From: Cutaneotrichosporon cavernicola
Lineage: Eukaryota; Basidiomycota; Tremellomycetes; Trichosporonales; Trichosporonaceae
Assembly: GCF_030864355.1 (NCBI RefSeq)
Contig: NC_083393.1
Location: forward strand, 1,736,001-1,800,000
Length of the DNA stretch: 64,000 nucleotides
Direction of reading: 5' to 3'
Shown piece by piece: positions 32,437-43,469 of the stretch (positions within the stretch are counted from its first letter, which is position 1; each line of letters opens with the position of its first letter). The position numbers and the translations under genes were made by a program. The notes under the pieces are model-generated. The model did no database searches and had not been told where the DNA came from. It saw only the letters and a list, made by a program, of their open reading frames with translations.

Positions 32437-33108
32437 ATGGAATTCACAGCAACACCTCTCACACCTCCAAAGCGCGCCGTCGCGTGCCTCGCACAGATCA
32501 CTCTTACGCCCGACGCGTCGACCACGCGCTCGGTATACTGGCGCGCATCAGTTGGCGTCGACCCAGCCTCCAACTTGCTGGTTATCACGCCTCTCAGTAA
32601 CCCCCCCAACCCGGTGCTGGACAACAAGCCTGTTGTTCCGACTGCTGAGCCCAAGCCCGAGCATAACACCAACACAATGGCAGGCAAACTCGCCCACCTC
32701 TTCCATCACGACCATGCCACACCCGTTGCGGCGCCGGTCACCGACTTTCCCGGCGTTGTGGATGGCAAGCCGCTCGCTGGCATTCGTGTGCCCCTCGCCG
32801 CACTCGATGACAGAACGCATACCGTGGACACGACCGCCAACCCCGCATACATCCTCGTTCCGGTTGCTGGCGACGCCAACGACGCGACGTCACTGCGCTT
32901 TGAGTTCGATAACTGGCTCAGCGGAAAGGCCGAGGTCGAGGTCCTCGCTAGCCAACTGCACCAGGCACTCAAGGAGGTCAAGCCGCGCCGCGCGTCTACT
33001 CAGGCCGGCGTGCGGTCGGGCCGCGACAACGACGGCTCTACGCACCCGTCTGGAGACGCTCAGTACAACCCCAACTGGAAGCAGGAGTGGAAGCAGGAGT
33101 GGGCGTAG
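32437..33108 (+). CDS. Hypothetical protein, intronless
   Basis: A 223-residue ATG-started frame. Residues 20-80 carry DASTTRSVYWRASVGVDPASNLLVI then a Pro-rich linker; residues 85-100 are His-rich (LFHHDHATPVAAP); residues 105-175 form a regular alternation of strands and a helix (LHQALKEVKPR), then a polar tail with two tandem WKQE units ending KQEWKQEWA. No known domain, signal peptide or membrane span. The GC-rich third positions fit the other genes, so I think it is real. Function unknown. Confidence 0.6.
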   Translation: MEFTATPLTPPKRAVACLAQITLTPDASTTRSVYWRASVGVDPASNLLVITPLSNPPNPVLDNKPVVPTAEPKPEHNTNTMAGKLAHLFHHDHATPVAAPVTDFPGVVDGKPLAGIRVPLAALDDRTHTVDTTANPAYILVPVAGDANDATSLRFEFDNWLSGKAEVEVLASQLHQALKEVKPRRASTQAGVRSGRDNDGSTHPSGDAQYNPNWKQEWKQEWA

Positions 33109-33329
33109 GCGCGAGTAGTCTACTCGCGCCTTGGCCTTTCCATCCCACTTTTGTAAGGGTCGGTTAGATGTCGATTAGTTTGGTCCTAATGAAATGGAAT
33201 TTGCGCAACCATAGGTGAGGTGAACGGAATTAATTTCCCTCGCTCGGATGTTCTGAGTGGGATGTATGACGTATGAGTATTGCCCGAACCTGGCAGCCCA
33301 CTTTGCTTCTGACTTGCATGCATGATCCA

Positions 33330-33897
33330 CTACCAGTCGTCCGTGTCCGAGTACTTGAGGAACTGGAGTCAGCCCTTTCTCAAAGTAACACACCTTGCCA
33401 TCGAGGGTGATGAGCACGCGGTCCCCATTCGGGTCCGGGACGCGCTTAAGCTCTGAGCGGAAAGTGATAGCGCTCATAATACCGTCGCCGACTGTCGTCA
33501 GCCTCTCCTTTCACTCTCCTCAAAGTGTCGACTTGGACTTACACTTCTCGTGAATAAGAGCCTTCCAAGCCTCGCCATAGACCATAACAGCCTCAGCGAA
33601 GCGGTAGAGGGTAGGATCGCGCGGCGGCCACTCCCATCCACGCCCGCGCGTAATTCCCCCCGCAACGCCGACGTTGCCCGGTCCACGACCGGCCATGGCC
33701 TGCACTGCCGCCTCGTCATCGCACCCGATAGCCTTGGCGATCTTGGCGGCCGTCGCGTCGTCAGTCACTGCGTTCCCGAAGAACAAAGCTGCAAGCCAGA
33801 CTTCAGGCTTGCCGACTTCCTTGGCGAGAGCATCGAAAGACTTGCCGCTTGCCGTCTTGGCTGCCAGGAGCGTGTCGCAGTGTGCTGGGTAGGACAT
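33330..33897 (-). CDS. CYN1: Cyanate hydratase (cyanase)
   Basis: Exons 33543-33897, 33394-33491 and 33330-33362 give 161 residues, standard for cyanase. The N-terminal helical DNA-binding-like domain (LAKEVGKPEVWLAALFFGN) is followed by the catalytic C-terminal domain: DPTLYRFAEAVMVYGEAWKA then LIHEKFGDGIMSAITF, with the invariant Arg, Glu and Ser (RF..E and GIMSAI) that line the decamer active site. It converts cyanate and bicarbonate to ammonia and CO2, detoxifying cyanate and yielding nitrogen; it is cytosolic. The tail ends FLKYSDTDDW instead of the more usual short Lys-rich tail. A TATA-like sequence is 45 bases upstream. Confidence 0.95.
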
Positions 33898-33940
33898 GTT
33901 GTGTGGGTAGTGGGGGTTAAAGTTGGGGGCGCCGGTGGGC

Positions 33941-33950
33941 AGTTATATAT
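33941..33950 (-). promoter_or_regulatory. TATA-like box of cyanase gene
   Basis: AGTTATATAT on the plus strand reads ATATATAACT toward CYN1, about 45-55 bases before its ATG. This is a usual distance for a short-leader fungal gene. Confidence 0.4.
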
Positions 33951-34528
33951 CTCGCGCGTGAGAACTCGGCCATGGAGCGGTGTCAGTATCCGTACGTACC
34001 TCCTCAGTACCTCCATGCTGCCCACACTCCGCTCCGGAGTCTCTCCACTCCGCATAAACTAGCCGTACGGGAACAAGTCATGTAGTCACGTGGGATGATT
34101 GTGATGCAGTGATAACGTCTACCCTGCCAGTGTCATCTTGGCCGCCGTAGCCCTGCTGTTGCCATCTGCAGGCCACGCGAGAGACCCTCATTAAATGTTA
34201 CACTTGTCTTATATTATAGAGCCAAGTGTGGGAAACGCGACGCCACACAATTCAGGCGGAAATCGCCCTAGGGTGACGTAAAATGCGCGGGGTGCCTCGA
34301 GCGTGTCGCGCTAGCAATGGCGAGCTTGCGCCTGGAGCGGGACGTAGGAGGTAGGACGCCAAGACGCCGGGACGCTGCGAGCTTGAGGGCGCGGCGTCGG
34401 ACGCGACATACAACAGCCAGCAGTCGACAGAAACACCAAACACTACCCACATCACCTTGTCTACTCACTCTATCATTTGTTCTGTTCAGTTCAGTTCTGT
34501 TCACTATTCCCACATCTCCCCGAGGGGC
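33951..34528. other. Divergent promoter region
   Basis: About 580 bases between the cyanase TATA and the next plus-strand start. It has an A/T-rich patch near 34190-34220 and TTCTGTTCAG direct repeats at 34478-34500 (TCTGTTCAGTTCAGTTCTGTTC). No gene seen. Confidence 0.4.
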
Positions 34529-35985
34529 ATGCCAGACCCCCCGCGCCTCCTACACCGCCCCTCGGCAGTTGGGCTCAATCTCAACCTCTCATCCACTCCT
34601 GCCACCTCACCATCTCCAAGACCAGACAGTTACTTTTCCTTTCTCCGCACAGAGATGATCCCAATCCCAAGGCCGAGGAGAGGATCCGAGTGAGTACCCG
34701 CTTGTTGTTGAAAATTGACGCCAGCTCGGTATCGACCGCATCCTCCTCCTCACCCCCTGGCGCGGCGGGCATCCTTGCCCAACTCTCCGAGTCGCCATCC
34801 AAACCCAAAGCACCGTCGCCTTACCTATCATACTTTCGCCCGCCACCCACCCCGCCGCGTTCCCACGACTCGGGGTTAAGTAGCCCCTCCACCGCGACCG
34901 CGTTCTCCCCGGCACCTGCTGCCCCTGCTGTAAGCCATATCCAAGCGATCGGAGAGCCGTCCAAGGCTTTGGGAAAGAGAGTCTCAGCGTCAAAGAGCAT
35001 GCCGCGTCTCGGCCCTGCTCCTGTCCAGCCCTCCTTTGCACCCACCATCGCCCAGGCGTCCCTTACCCAGTCAACCACACCCCTCGTAGGCTTCGCACCC
35101 GCCCGTGCGACAGCCACCGCGTCCACGTCGGGCGCGGCTGGTATCTCGATACCCCGCAGCCAGAGTGCCAGCGATAGACTGAGTGGGATGTTGGCCGAAC
35201 GCCCTCGAAGCAGAAGCAGTGTCAAATCCACAAAGCCTGATGTTACCACGCTCCCATCCGACCCACAGACATCGCGATCACCGCCTTCTCAAATCGCCCC
35301 GAGCCGATCTAATGCTGCGGATACGCCTGTGCACGTGTTTGATGCCATGGCGCGAGACGTAAAGACCAGCACTAACACGGCCGATAAAGGTGCAACCGCT
35401 ACCGCTCCGTCTCTCAAGCCCAAACCAGACATGGACCGCTCAGCCTCACCCATACCAGAGAGGACCGTTGCGTCGGCGGGGAGTCGCATGCCGCTCGAAT
35501 CCCCCGCTACCGCCTCGCGCCAGAGGTCGCGCAAGGAGAGAAACGACAAGCCGTGGCTCCCTACTGGGCTGGACGACGACGGCGAGATCGAGCTGAACCA
35601 CGTCGACGCGCCATCTACCTCGGCATCCACTTCGGCCGTGACGCTCCAATCGGACGGGGACGAGTACGTGGCCCCTTACGCCGTCCGAGCCGGCGCCTTC
35701 CAGTCCAAGATCAAGCCTGAGGGCGAGCGCTACGCCCTCACCTTCACGGCGTCGCTATCGAGTGGCGCGGACCTGCCGCACTCGCGGCGGCGCCTCGAAC
35801 TGGAGCTGCTTTGGGACACTGCCCAGTTGGGGATCTGGGCGTACGTCCCTGGCGCCCAGTATCTCCCGTCCTGGCGTCTTAGGGCGGCGGGTAAGCTCTC
35901 GGGGACAGAGAGAGAAGAGGGGTGGGTTAGGTGGGTTGCTGGAGGGATGCCTGTTGTTGGAGAGGCTGTGCGTGAGTGGCTGTAG
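34529..35985 (+). CDS. Hypothetical disordered protein with conserved-looking C-terminus
   Basis: Exons 34529-34689 and 34725-35985 (intron 35 bases, GTGAGT...GACGCCAG) sum to 473 residues. Residues 1-320 are Ser/Pro/Thr/Ala-rich, apparently disordered, with several SP and RSxS phospho-type sites and repeats like SxTAT. From about 325 an acidic stretch (TGLDDDGEIELNHVDA) leads into a compact domain with WYVAPYAVRAGAF-like strand (here EYVAPYAVRAGAF), RRLELELLWDTAQLGIWAY, PSWRLRAAGK and a final helix ending VVGEAVREWL. No known domain identified. Its cellular role is unknown. Confidence 0.75.
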
Positions 35986-36323
35986 GCGAGTTGTAGAGTT
36001 ACATAGTATCACTGTGTAAGACAGAGAGGAACAGGGTGTGTTCTGGAGCAGGGAGTAGCGCTCGGGCGTGGTGATGATGGACGCAGGTGCCAAGCTCGGC
36101 AATGGACACACAGTGAGGACGAGGTGTTGTAGTTACAGATTGCATGGTATCGATAATGTGTATGCGCGAGGATAAGAGTCAGAACCTATAATGCACCAGG
36201 AACAGCAGCGTTTGAGGGGGTAGATAGACAGATGGCAAGCGGCAGTCGGTACTGGGGGGTAGCAAGGGGCCCAGTGGCGGAGTGGCGGGCACAGAGGTCG
36301 AGTGTGTCGCGGCGCGACGGCGC
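35986..36323. other. Intergenic region between convergent genes
   Basis: 338 bases separate the 3' ends of the plus-strand hypothetical and the minus-strand disordered protein. Nothing distinctive is seen. Confidence 0.45.
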
Positions 36324-38680
36324 TCACTCGCGTCCACGGTCACTTATGCAGGGCGGGCGCGAACCAGGGGCCCGACTGCTGGAGGAAACGGGCACGAGAT
36401 CCTCGAGACTGCGGCGGCGCATGTTGCGATACGGGCTGTCACGACGAGAGGGAACCCATTCGGTGCCCGGAAGATGAGTGTGGGCCGGTGCGCGACGGAG
36501 AGAGGCACGGCGCAGCTCATTCTCACGGTGGAGCAACTCATTCACGCGGAGGCCGAGTGCACTGTCGCGGACGGCCGACTCGCGGCGAGAGGGGGTCCCG
36601 CGGAGCATGTTGGGGTGGCGTGAACTGGGGCCAGGAAGGGGTCCTCCGAGGCCCTGGGAGCTGAAAGCCTCGCTCGGGCTGTCAGACGGTGGAGGAACGT
36701 GTCCGTGACGTGCACGCTTCGCTGTGCGTGTGTCGTCCGGACGGGAACGACGGAACTCTTCATCCTTGCCAGGTCGCGGGTGGCGCTCAGAAAGCGCACG
36801 TTTCGCCGTGCGGCTGTCGTCGGCACGCAGCTCCTCGTTCTCGCCGGGACGCGGGCGGCGCTCAGAACGCACATTCTTCGCAACGTGACGGGCTGAATGC
36901 TCGCGCCAAAGGACATCATCGCCGTCGTCAAGATGGTGGTCCTGGTTCCCACGATTATCGCGAAGAGCAGGTGAGGGCAAGTGGCGCAGGAACGCACTCT
37001 GCAGGACGAGCGCCGCACCGTGTCCACGGGTGAGGTACTGCCTCGCCCAGTCGTCGAAGACCTTGACGTCGTAAAGGAGTTCGGGACTGAGCTTGAAATA
37101 CTTGGCAACGTCGGCGTAGCCGCCCACATTGCCGACCCGGCGCATGGGGATTGTACCGTCTTTTTCCTTCTTCTTGCGATCGTCTTGGACGTCGCCGCCA
37201 CGGAGGAGCCGGTAGATCGACGCCTCATGGCGGTGTTCTACCGTCAGTTTGGGAAAGTTTTGGAAGGATATTGTACTCACCGAGTAACTTACGACACACC
37301 TTGCGTCCAAGACGGCGAGCCGCGGCCTTGCCAGGCCCGTCGTCGATGCCGTCGAGACTGCCCCAGTCCTCCTCCTCCTCGTCCGAGTCGGGCAAGTCTG
37401 CCAGGTTCACTACCACGGGCGGCGGTGCTCGCGGCGGAGGAATCTCGACGGGCTCGGAACCCGTCATAGAGCGGTGGTGGGAGACGGGTTCGAAATCATT
37501 GTCAAACTCGTCATCAGACCCGTCGTCACTGGGTGTGTACCGCGAGTTCGACGAACCGGACCAGCCGGACGAGTTAGATGGCGGTGGTGACCCGCCACGC
37601 GACAAGACCTCGGCTGGCGTGGAGAAACGATACCAGCCGCCGTTTGGACTGCGCACTTCGATGCCCTCGTCGAGCGCCATGCAGTCATCACAGCCGTCGC
37701 AGTCGTCACGGTCGTCACGGTCATCGCGGTCATCGCGGTCGTTTTCGCGGTAACGGCTGGTCGGTGAGTCGAGGAGGGAGGCAAACTGCGGGTATGCATC
37801 GTAGTCCCCTCTCACAAAACTCGCGTCGTCCGCAGTCTCGTCACCACAAGCATGCTCGCCGTCCTCAGCGTCTCCAGCTACCGTCAGCCTCTATCGCAAA
37901 GAGAGCATAAGCTGGCGACACCCACATTCCGCGTTGCTGATCGTTCCGCTCGTCGTGCTCGTGTTACTCCCACTAGATAAAACTGGAGAAATGTCGGCCG
38001 CCGGGCCAACCGCTGGTGTCAGCACGCCTAGTAACCACATACCATTGCGCCTACGGATCAGGTCGAGGAAGACCAGCCCGAGCATGGTAGCCACCGCGTC
38101 ATCTTCCTGCTACCGTCAGTGGCGTCAGCAATTGCCACTCACTCTGCTATGTCCACTCTGCCGGGCATTCTCCTGGGGTTCGGGCTGGGCCGTAGTAGTC
38201 CCCGGGCTGGAGACAACAAGGTTGCGATGCTCGTCGGCCTCGATGAGATGCTGTGTCTCCTTGGGAAGCAGGAGGAAAGGATTGCGTGACGTTGTCTCGG
38301 TGCTCACAGTGATGCCGCTGGATTCGCCAGTCTACGTTCAGTTGTCACCTTTTTCAACTCACGTCTTCGGCCTGGGGTGTGGCCTTGCGAACGGTTGCCG
38401 GTGGTGTGCTGAGTTGGGCCTTGGAGGGGGTATGAGGCCGAACGGTTGCCGGTGGCGTGCCGAGTTGGGCCTTGGAGGGTGTATGAGGCCGAGTCATCGC
38501 CGCGGCCGGGGTCTGACGCCGACTCCCCTCTGCTGAGAAAACGAGCGGGTTGAGCTGGAACTCAGGCTCCAGTATGGGGAGATCGAGGTGTGCTCTGGGT
38601 GGCGATCCCGGCGTAGAAGGCGAGGCTGGAAAGAAGGGGCGCCCCCACTTGGGCGAGTGGTTGGGCGTAGGCGTACGCAT
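36324..38680 (-). CDS. Hypothetical 723-residue disordered protein
   Basis: Six exons (38363-38680, 38143-38331, 38043-38109, 37926-38012, 37281-37877, 36324-37237) sum exactly to 723 residues; all introns end in CTAC/CTGAC-type acceptors. The N-terminus has two 17-residue tandem units (RPHTPSKAQLxTPPATV) rich in TP sites. A short hydrophobic segment (VATMLGLVFLDLIRRR) near residue 180 might be an amphipathic helix. Residues about 265-280 are an Asp-Arg-Asp repeat with a Cys pair motif (DDCDGCDDC). The middle has an acidic patch DSDEEEEDWGSLDG and a conserved-looking helix ARRLGRKVCRKLLEHRHEASIYRLL. The C-terminal third is Arg/Ser-rich with repeated RPRPG.(E/D)EE. units. I do not recognise a family; a nuclear or scaffold role is only a guess. 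Confidence 0.75.
38395..38495 (-). repeat. 51-base in-frame tandem duplication
   Basis: Two neighbouring 51-base units inside exon 1 encode RPHTPSKAQLGTPPATV and RPHTPSKAQLSTPPATV. They differ by a few bases, mostly silent, so the duplication is not brand-new. Confidence 0.8.
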
Positions 38681-38955
38681 GACGCTAGAAATTCAAAGAC
38701 TAGATCAAAGCAGAGGATGGATGAGGTATCAAATATGAGCAAGTGAGGGGTTGGAAGTAAGTGAGAGTGTGAATATAAGGATGGGAGGAGGTATCGTCTC
38801 AGCTCGCTGCTCACAGCTCGCTCCCTTGGGCGCAAATGGGCGCGCACATCGGAGCGGCTGCGGCGCCCGTCTGTCACACGCACCCAACACGCTATTCCTC
38901 ATTTCGTCTTGTCTCGTCTTGCCTCGCCTCTAGGAGTATGCATACAGAACTGAGA

Positions 38956-39659
38956 TTATGCCTTGCTGGGGCCCTGCAGCGCCTGGAACTCGCGCTGGAG
39001 AGCCATGATCTGGGGTCAGCCATCACTGGACCGTTGTTCTCCCCTCTTCTCTTAGCTCCTCTTCCCCTTCCCCTTCCCCCTCCCCATCGACCAACAATCC
39101 TTCCCTCCCCCAACCCCTCCCACCACCCACACTCACCTCCTCCTTCTTCTTCCCCGCGACCGCCTCCTGGTCCTTGATCTGCCCCTCGACGCGCTTGATC
39201 TCGTTCTTGATGAACTCGAGACGCTTCTCGACGTTTGCCTTGGCCTCGGTGGGGTCCTGCTGCACGAGACCAGGTCCGATAAGCTTGTACACCGTGTTGT
39301 GGGCCTTGAGGCTTGCGAACTCCTGTCCGTTAATGCCAGCACGGCCTCTGTTGCGGGAACCTCGAGCTAGCACGGCCTCTGTTGCGGTAACCTCGAGCTA
39401 GCACAGCCGGTTTCCAGCGTCCGAAGGATACCCGTGGGTTCCTGCCCCTGTCCCTCATCCGTCCATCTGCTACCCACCTTCAACACCTGCTCGTTCTCAG
39501 ACTGCTGCGCGTCGAGCCGTTGCCGCGCCTCAATCACACTCGTCATCTCTTCCATCAGCTCCGCCCGTTGCACACCCACCCACCAGCCTCGAGCTTCTGG
39601 AAGTCGCGCGACGTCACCTGCAGCTTGGCCTGCACAGCCGCCATCTTGGTGTCTGCCAT
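38956..39659 (-). CDS. YKE2: Prefoldin subunit 6 (beta-type), first junction irregular
   Basis: The exons are clear for 39478-39558 (LMEEMTSVIEARQRLDAQQSENEQVLK), 39137-39322 (EFASLKAHNTVYKLIGPG..., then FIKNEIKRVEGQIKDQE) and 38956-39009. This coiled-coil, hairpin, coiled-coil order is prefoldin subunit 6, a co-chaperone delivering actin and tubulin to CCT. The N-terminus (MADTKMAAVQAKLQ) starts at 39659, but the natural continuation (VTSRDFQKLEA) is joined to LMEEM by a 23-base out-of-frame piece with no normal GT-AG pair. One in-frame option is a 59-base intron, 39559-39617 (GTGACG...GGAG), giving 120 residues and losing part of helix 1. The gene may carry a lost intron end, an unusual splice or a sequence error. 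Confidence 0.8.
39339..39400. repeat. 31-base tandem duplication inside a prefoldin intron
   Basis: Two adjacent 31-base units (39339-39369 and 39370-39400) starting GCACGGCCTCTGTTGCGG differ at one base. They lie in intron 2 of the prefoldin gene just downstream of its acceptor region on the transcribed strand. Confidence 0.9.
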
Positions 39660-39863
39660 CGTTGCGTGCGTCGTTGCGTTGTGGGTGGTCTATGCGAAGA
39701 TGTCGTGTTCGTGAACCGTCATCAACTGACAACAAATTGGTTCCGCGCCTCCACCTCCACCACCGCGGTCCACCTCATCTTGACGCGTCCAGTTATCCAC
39801 TTTCCTCCTCCAACCAGTCTTCAATTCCATTGCTAATTGAACTTTGACAGCAACGTTACTAAA

Positions 39864-40821
39864 ATGCCCACCGGCGGCGAGGGAAAGCGCGCCGCGCCAA
39901 TCTCGGCGTCGGCATTCTCCTTCTCCCTCGCCAAGAAGCCCAAGGGACCTTCCCTTCCCACACCACCCAAACTCAAGTCGCCACCACCACTACCTCCCAA
40001 CCCAAACCCCCAACGACCCATCACATCCCTTGGTATCGTTACGCCGACAAGACCCAAGCCGGCCCCAAAGACACCAAAACCCAGTGGACCTCTCGGGCCA
40101 ATTCCGTCACCCTTTGCGCTGTCTCCCAAGTCGGTGCGGCCGCAGAAACGCCTCAGCGCGCTCGAAGACCCGTCTTCGCCGTTCAAGAAGATGGAGGAAC
40201 GCAAGGATCTACAGGCCATCACGGCCATGCCTCGCCTCGGTGTGGCCGAAGTGCGCGCTGTCACTGAGGTGGAGGAGGGGATAGGCGTCTCGCCGCGCAA
40301 GCACAAGGGCGCGCTTCACCACAAGGGCTCGGGGTAGGTCACGGCTGCTGGGTTCAATTAATGGAATTGTAGATGTTTGCAGCGCTGACAACAGCCCACC
40401 ACCATCTGTGCGCCTAGCGCACCTCGTGTCGGGGAACAGCACGTCGCTCGTCCTCTTCTACACCTCGCTGCAACATACGCTAGCCGGCCGTCCCCGAGTA
40501 GTCGCACAGCACGTCGCGTCGGCACCAATCCGCTTACGCGTGAGCAGCTTGATTTCCGGCCCAACACACGCGGCAGTGATGGTTGAGTGTGAGGTCATCG
40601 CATGGCCTGGTGGCCCGGAGACAGTCCTCGTCGTCCTGCAGGCGCTACCTGCTGGCTGCCCCCGTCTCGGTCTCGATCCGCGCCTCGTCGGGACCGACAG
40701 GAACTTTGAGATTGGCGTCCTCGCCCCGTGGAGCGAGGGCACCGTTCCAAGGGGCGAGGGAGACGATGGAGATATGACCGTGCTATTTGCGTCGCGATAT
40801 CTGGTGGCTGAGCGAGAGTAG
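39864..40821 (+). CDS. Hypothetical protein, Pro/Lys-rich N-terminus
   Basis: Exons 39864-40333 and 40395-40821 sum to 298 residues. Residues 1-140 are disordered and rich in Pro, Lys and Ser (many PKxPP and TPxRPK units, possible nuclear localisation signals such as KRAAP and KKPKG). From about 150, after the intron, comes a compact domain: VRLAHLVSGNSTSLVLFYTS, then RPRVVAQHVASAPIRLRVSS, then TVLVVLQALPAGCPRLGLD. No recognised family. The head is divergent from the prefoldin gene. A nuclear role would fit the Lys/Pro-rich N-terminus but is an inference. Confidence 0.7.
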
Positions 40822-43469
40822 GAGCGTTGTGTGTCCAGATTGTGTATGTGTGTACGATGTGTGTACAGTGCATGTAGTGATGTAATAGGCCACGGCCGCT
40901 GTAGTGATCGAGCCTAACGAGTCTAGCGAGTCTGTTCTAGAGTGAGCTGGCTCTTGGGCCTGACTGTATGACTGTAGTAATTAGCTTTGAGGAATGGTCT
41001 CTGCGCGTCTTCGGACATGACGTGTTACGAGAGTGGAGGCTGGTTGTTGGGAAATAATGCGGGTCCTCGGCTCTAGCTTGGCAACGAGGAACGAGAGAGA
41101 GGGCAGTCAGCTGGCCAGCATGCAGTATTATACATTACATCTGATGGTCCATGACGTTTAGTCTTGACCAATTGACCAAATCATTTGCATATTCGCATAA
41201 TCGCATCGCATCTTCCCCTCATGGTAAGGCTGATGAAAGATTAGGCCTGCAACAACTCTGATGAACTTGAGAACTGTACGTGCGAAAGACACACAGGACA
41301 CACACGCGTACACAAGCCATATACGCCATGCGCCACAAGCCACTCTGCCTTTCCGCCCTCGCCGAGACGCGAAACAAACACTCGACCTCGATTGTGGATC
41401 GTGGAAGAATGACGTAACGTTATCATGTCATTACCTCCCAGCCCCCAAAATCTTGCTGATCCCTGCTGTACTGTATGTATGGATCGGATCTGATGGGTAG
41501 AACGGATCGTCTTGAACGCAAAGTATGGGTACTTGGATGAGTTGGGATCTCTTTACCTACTTCCAACTGCATGTTTATCAAGTGTATCGTCAGGATAATA
41601 GACGCCAGGCCGCGCCAGGAGAAAAGTAAATGGCGCAGTCGCGACTGTGGCTTTTTGTTTTTACCCCTTTTGCCCTTTTTGCCCACACCACTGCCGTTTC
41701 ATTGTGGCGCTTTGGACGTGCTGGTTAAGATGTAGAATTCAAGTAGACGAGGCTGATGAGGGATGAGAGATTATTAGGGGAGATTAGGTGGATTCAGTAT
41801 ACAGTAGAAACCTTTCCACCCCGTCAAACATGAGCCCATTAAACCCTGATTAGTGATGAGCAGCAGGGGCACATGCTCGAGCAGCCTAGTCCCCCAGAAC
41901 ACCTCCCCCTGAAGGCTTCAAGCTGAAGAGGACATAAGGAACCGGATTGAAAAGGTCCCTGATATATCTTGACCAAAGTGCCTGAAATGACCTTGTGTAG
42001 ACCCTGAGAGCAGAGCAAAGTGCTTACCCATATACCCATGCCATATGCCTTGCAAGCATTGCATTATCCCTGAATAGGTATGATACCCTGAACATTCTCA
42101 GAGAGAGAGGGACAGAAGCCTAGCCATTTGCTTGGTCCTCAGATCCTCAACCCTAACAAGTTTGCATTACAAGCCACTGCCTCCCTCCCCCCTCCCCCCC
42201 CAAAACGGACTAAGTCACTGTATTCGTAACCTTGATCCCTCTAGGCCTTGTCCCTTGTTGCTCACTCATACTCCTTCCTAGTCAATGGTCCAAACGACGT
42301 AACCTACTAGTCTCATAGCTTCACAGCCTCGTCGCCATCGCAAACCAAGTCATCTAATCAATCTACACTCCCATACATCCATCCATTCATCCCCTCCATC
42401 TCGCAGACTCTATCAACCAACCTCAAATCAACAATAACCTAGAACCCAGGCTGCTCTTCAAACCCGGCTCACTACGTGATCCATTAACATTGGGCTGGCT
42501 CTCCCGACCTCTGTTTCGTGCCTCCTTGGCCCCTTCACCTTTAGCCGTCGGTGGCGCACCTTCCCCCTCTCCTCCCATCCCCCCCGCCCCGCACCTTCCT
42601 GGTCCTAGCAAAACACCTGGGCATCCATTGGTACCCCCTCTTGCATCCCATCCCATCCCATCCCATCCCATCCCATCCCATCCCATCCCATCCCATCCCA
42701 TCCCATCCCCATTCTCACCAGCTCAACAAGCCCATCCTTCATCGGTTGTTAGCGTGCACACTCGACTCGACAACGATCCCAACACTGAGTCACGTCCTTT
42801 GCACAGAAAGGATTCGCATAGGTACGTTACTCGAGAATGATCCCGGCGGACTTGGATCGCACAGCTTGGGAGGTTGTTAGGCATCAGGGAATGGAGGGTG
42901 CTCTTAACTGCGACATTTATATCGAGCAATCTAGCTGCTAGCTGACTGCTCACGAGATGTCGAGCAGTGCCAGTTAGGTTGGGAAACCAAAGTTGGTGCA
43001 TAGTGCATCGCATCGCTTGGCTTTGTTATCCAATTCCCAGCACGAAATCATTACAGACATTGCAACGTCCCTCTCTGTGAAACCAAGTCACACTGCCAAC
43101 GTCGTCGATGAACACATAGGACGGACTGGGATCTTGGCAGGCGCACTTGTGTCGTCAAGTCAGGTGGCAGTATGCGATCTACTCCTCCTCCTTGTGTCTC
43201 TCAACATCTCGATCCATCTACGTCTGCCTACGCCTTCCCTTCATTTCACCCACATCTCACTCACCCATATCTCTTGCTGTGCTGTTGCTGACCCTTTCCC
43301 AGCTAAACTGCTGCTCGACTGCACCCATCCTTTCTGGATTCGACCTACGCTCTTTAACTTGCCCTCGACACGGACCATGCAACTATAAACGGCTTCTTCA
43401 GGGCATTGCAAACAATTACACCTGCAGAACCGGCACAACGACGACCACAGCGTTACACATCGACCCGAC
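40822..43469. other. Gene-poor 2.6-kb region upstream of chitin synthase
   Basis: The longest stretch without a convincing gene in the window. It includes T/A-rich and C-rich patches, the CATCC microsatellite at 42644-42709, and the likely promoter and leader of chitin synthase (C/T-rich, 43190-43390). Scattered short frames on both strands look noncoding. A noncoding RNA or a long leader with introns is possible but not shown. Confidence 0.45.
42644..42709 (+). repeat. CATCC pentanucleotide microsatellite
   Basis: About 13 perfect copies of CATCC in a row (complement GGATG). No gene is interrupted. The copy number is probably variable. Confidence 0.9.

Noticed and set aside
42490..42880. 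Frames across the CATCC array coding Ser-His-Pro-Ile runs
   Set aside because: They arise from the simple repeat and are open in several frames and on both strands.
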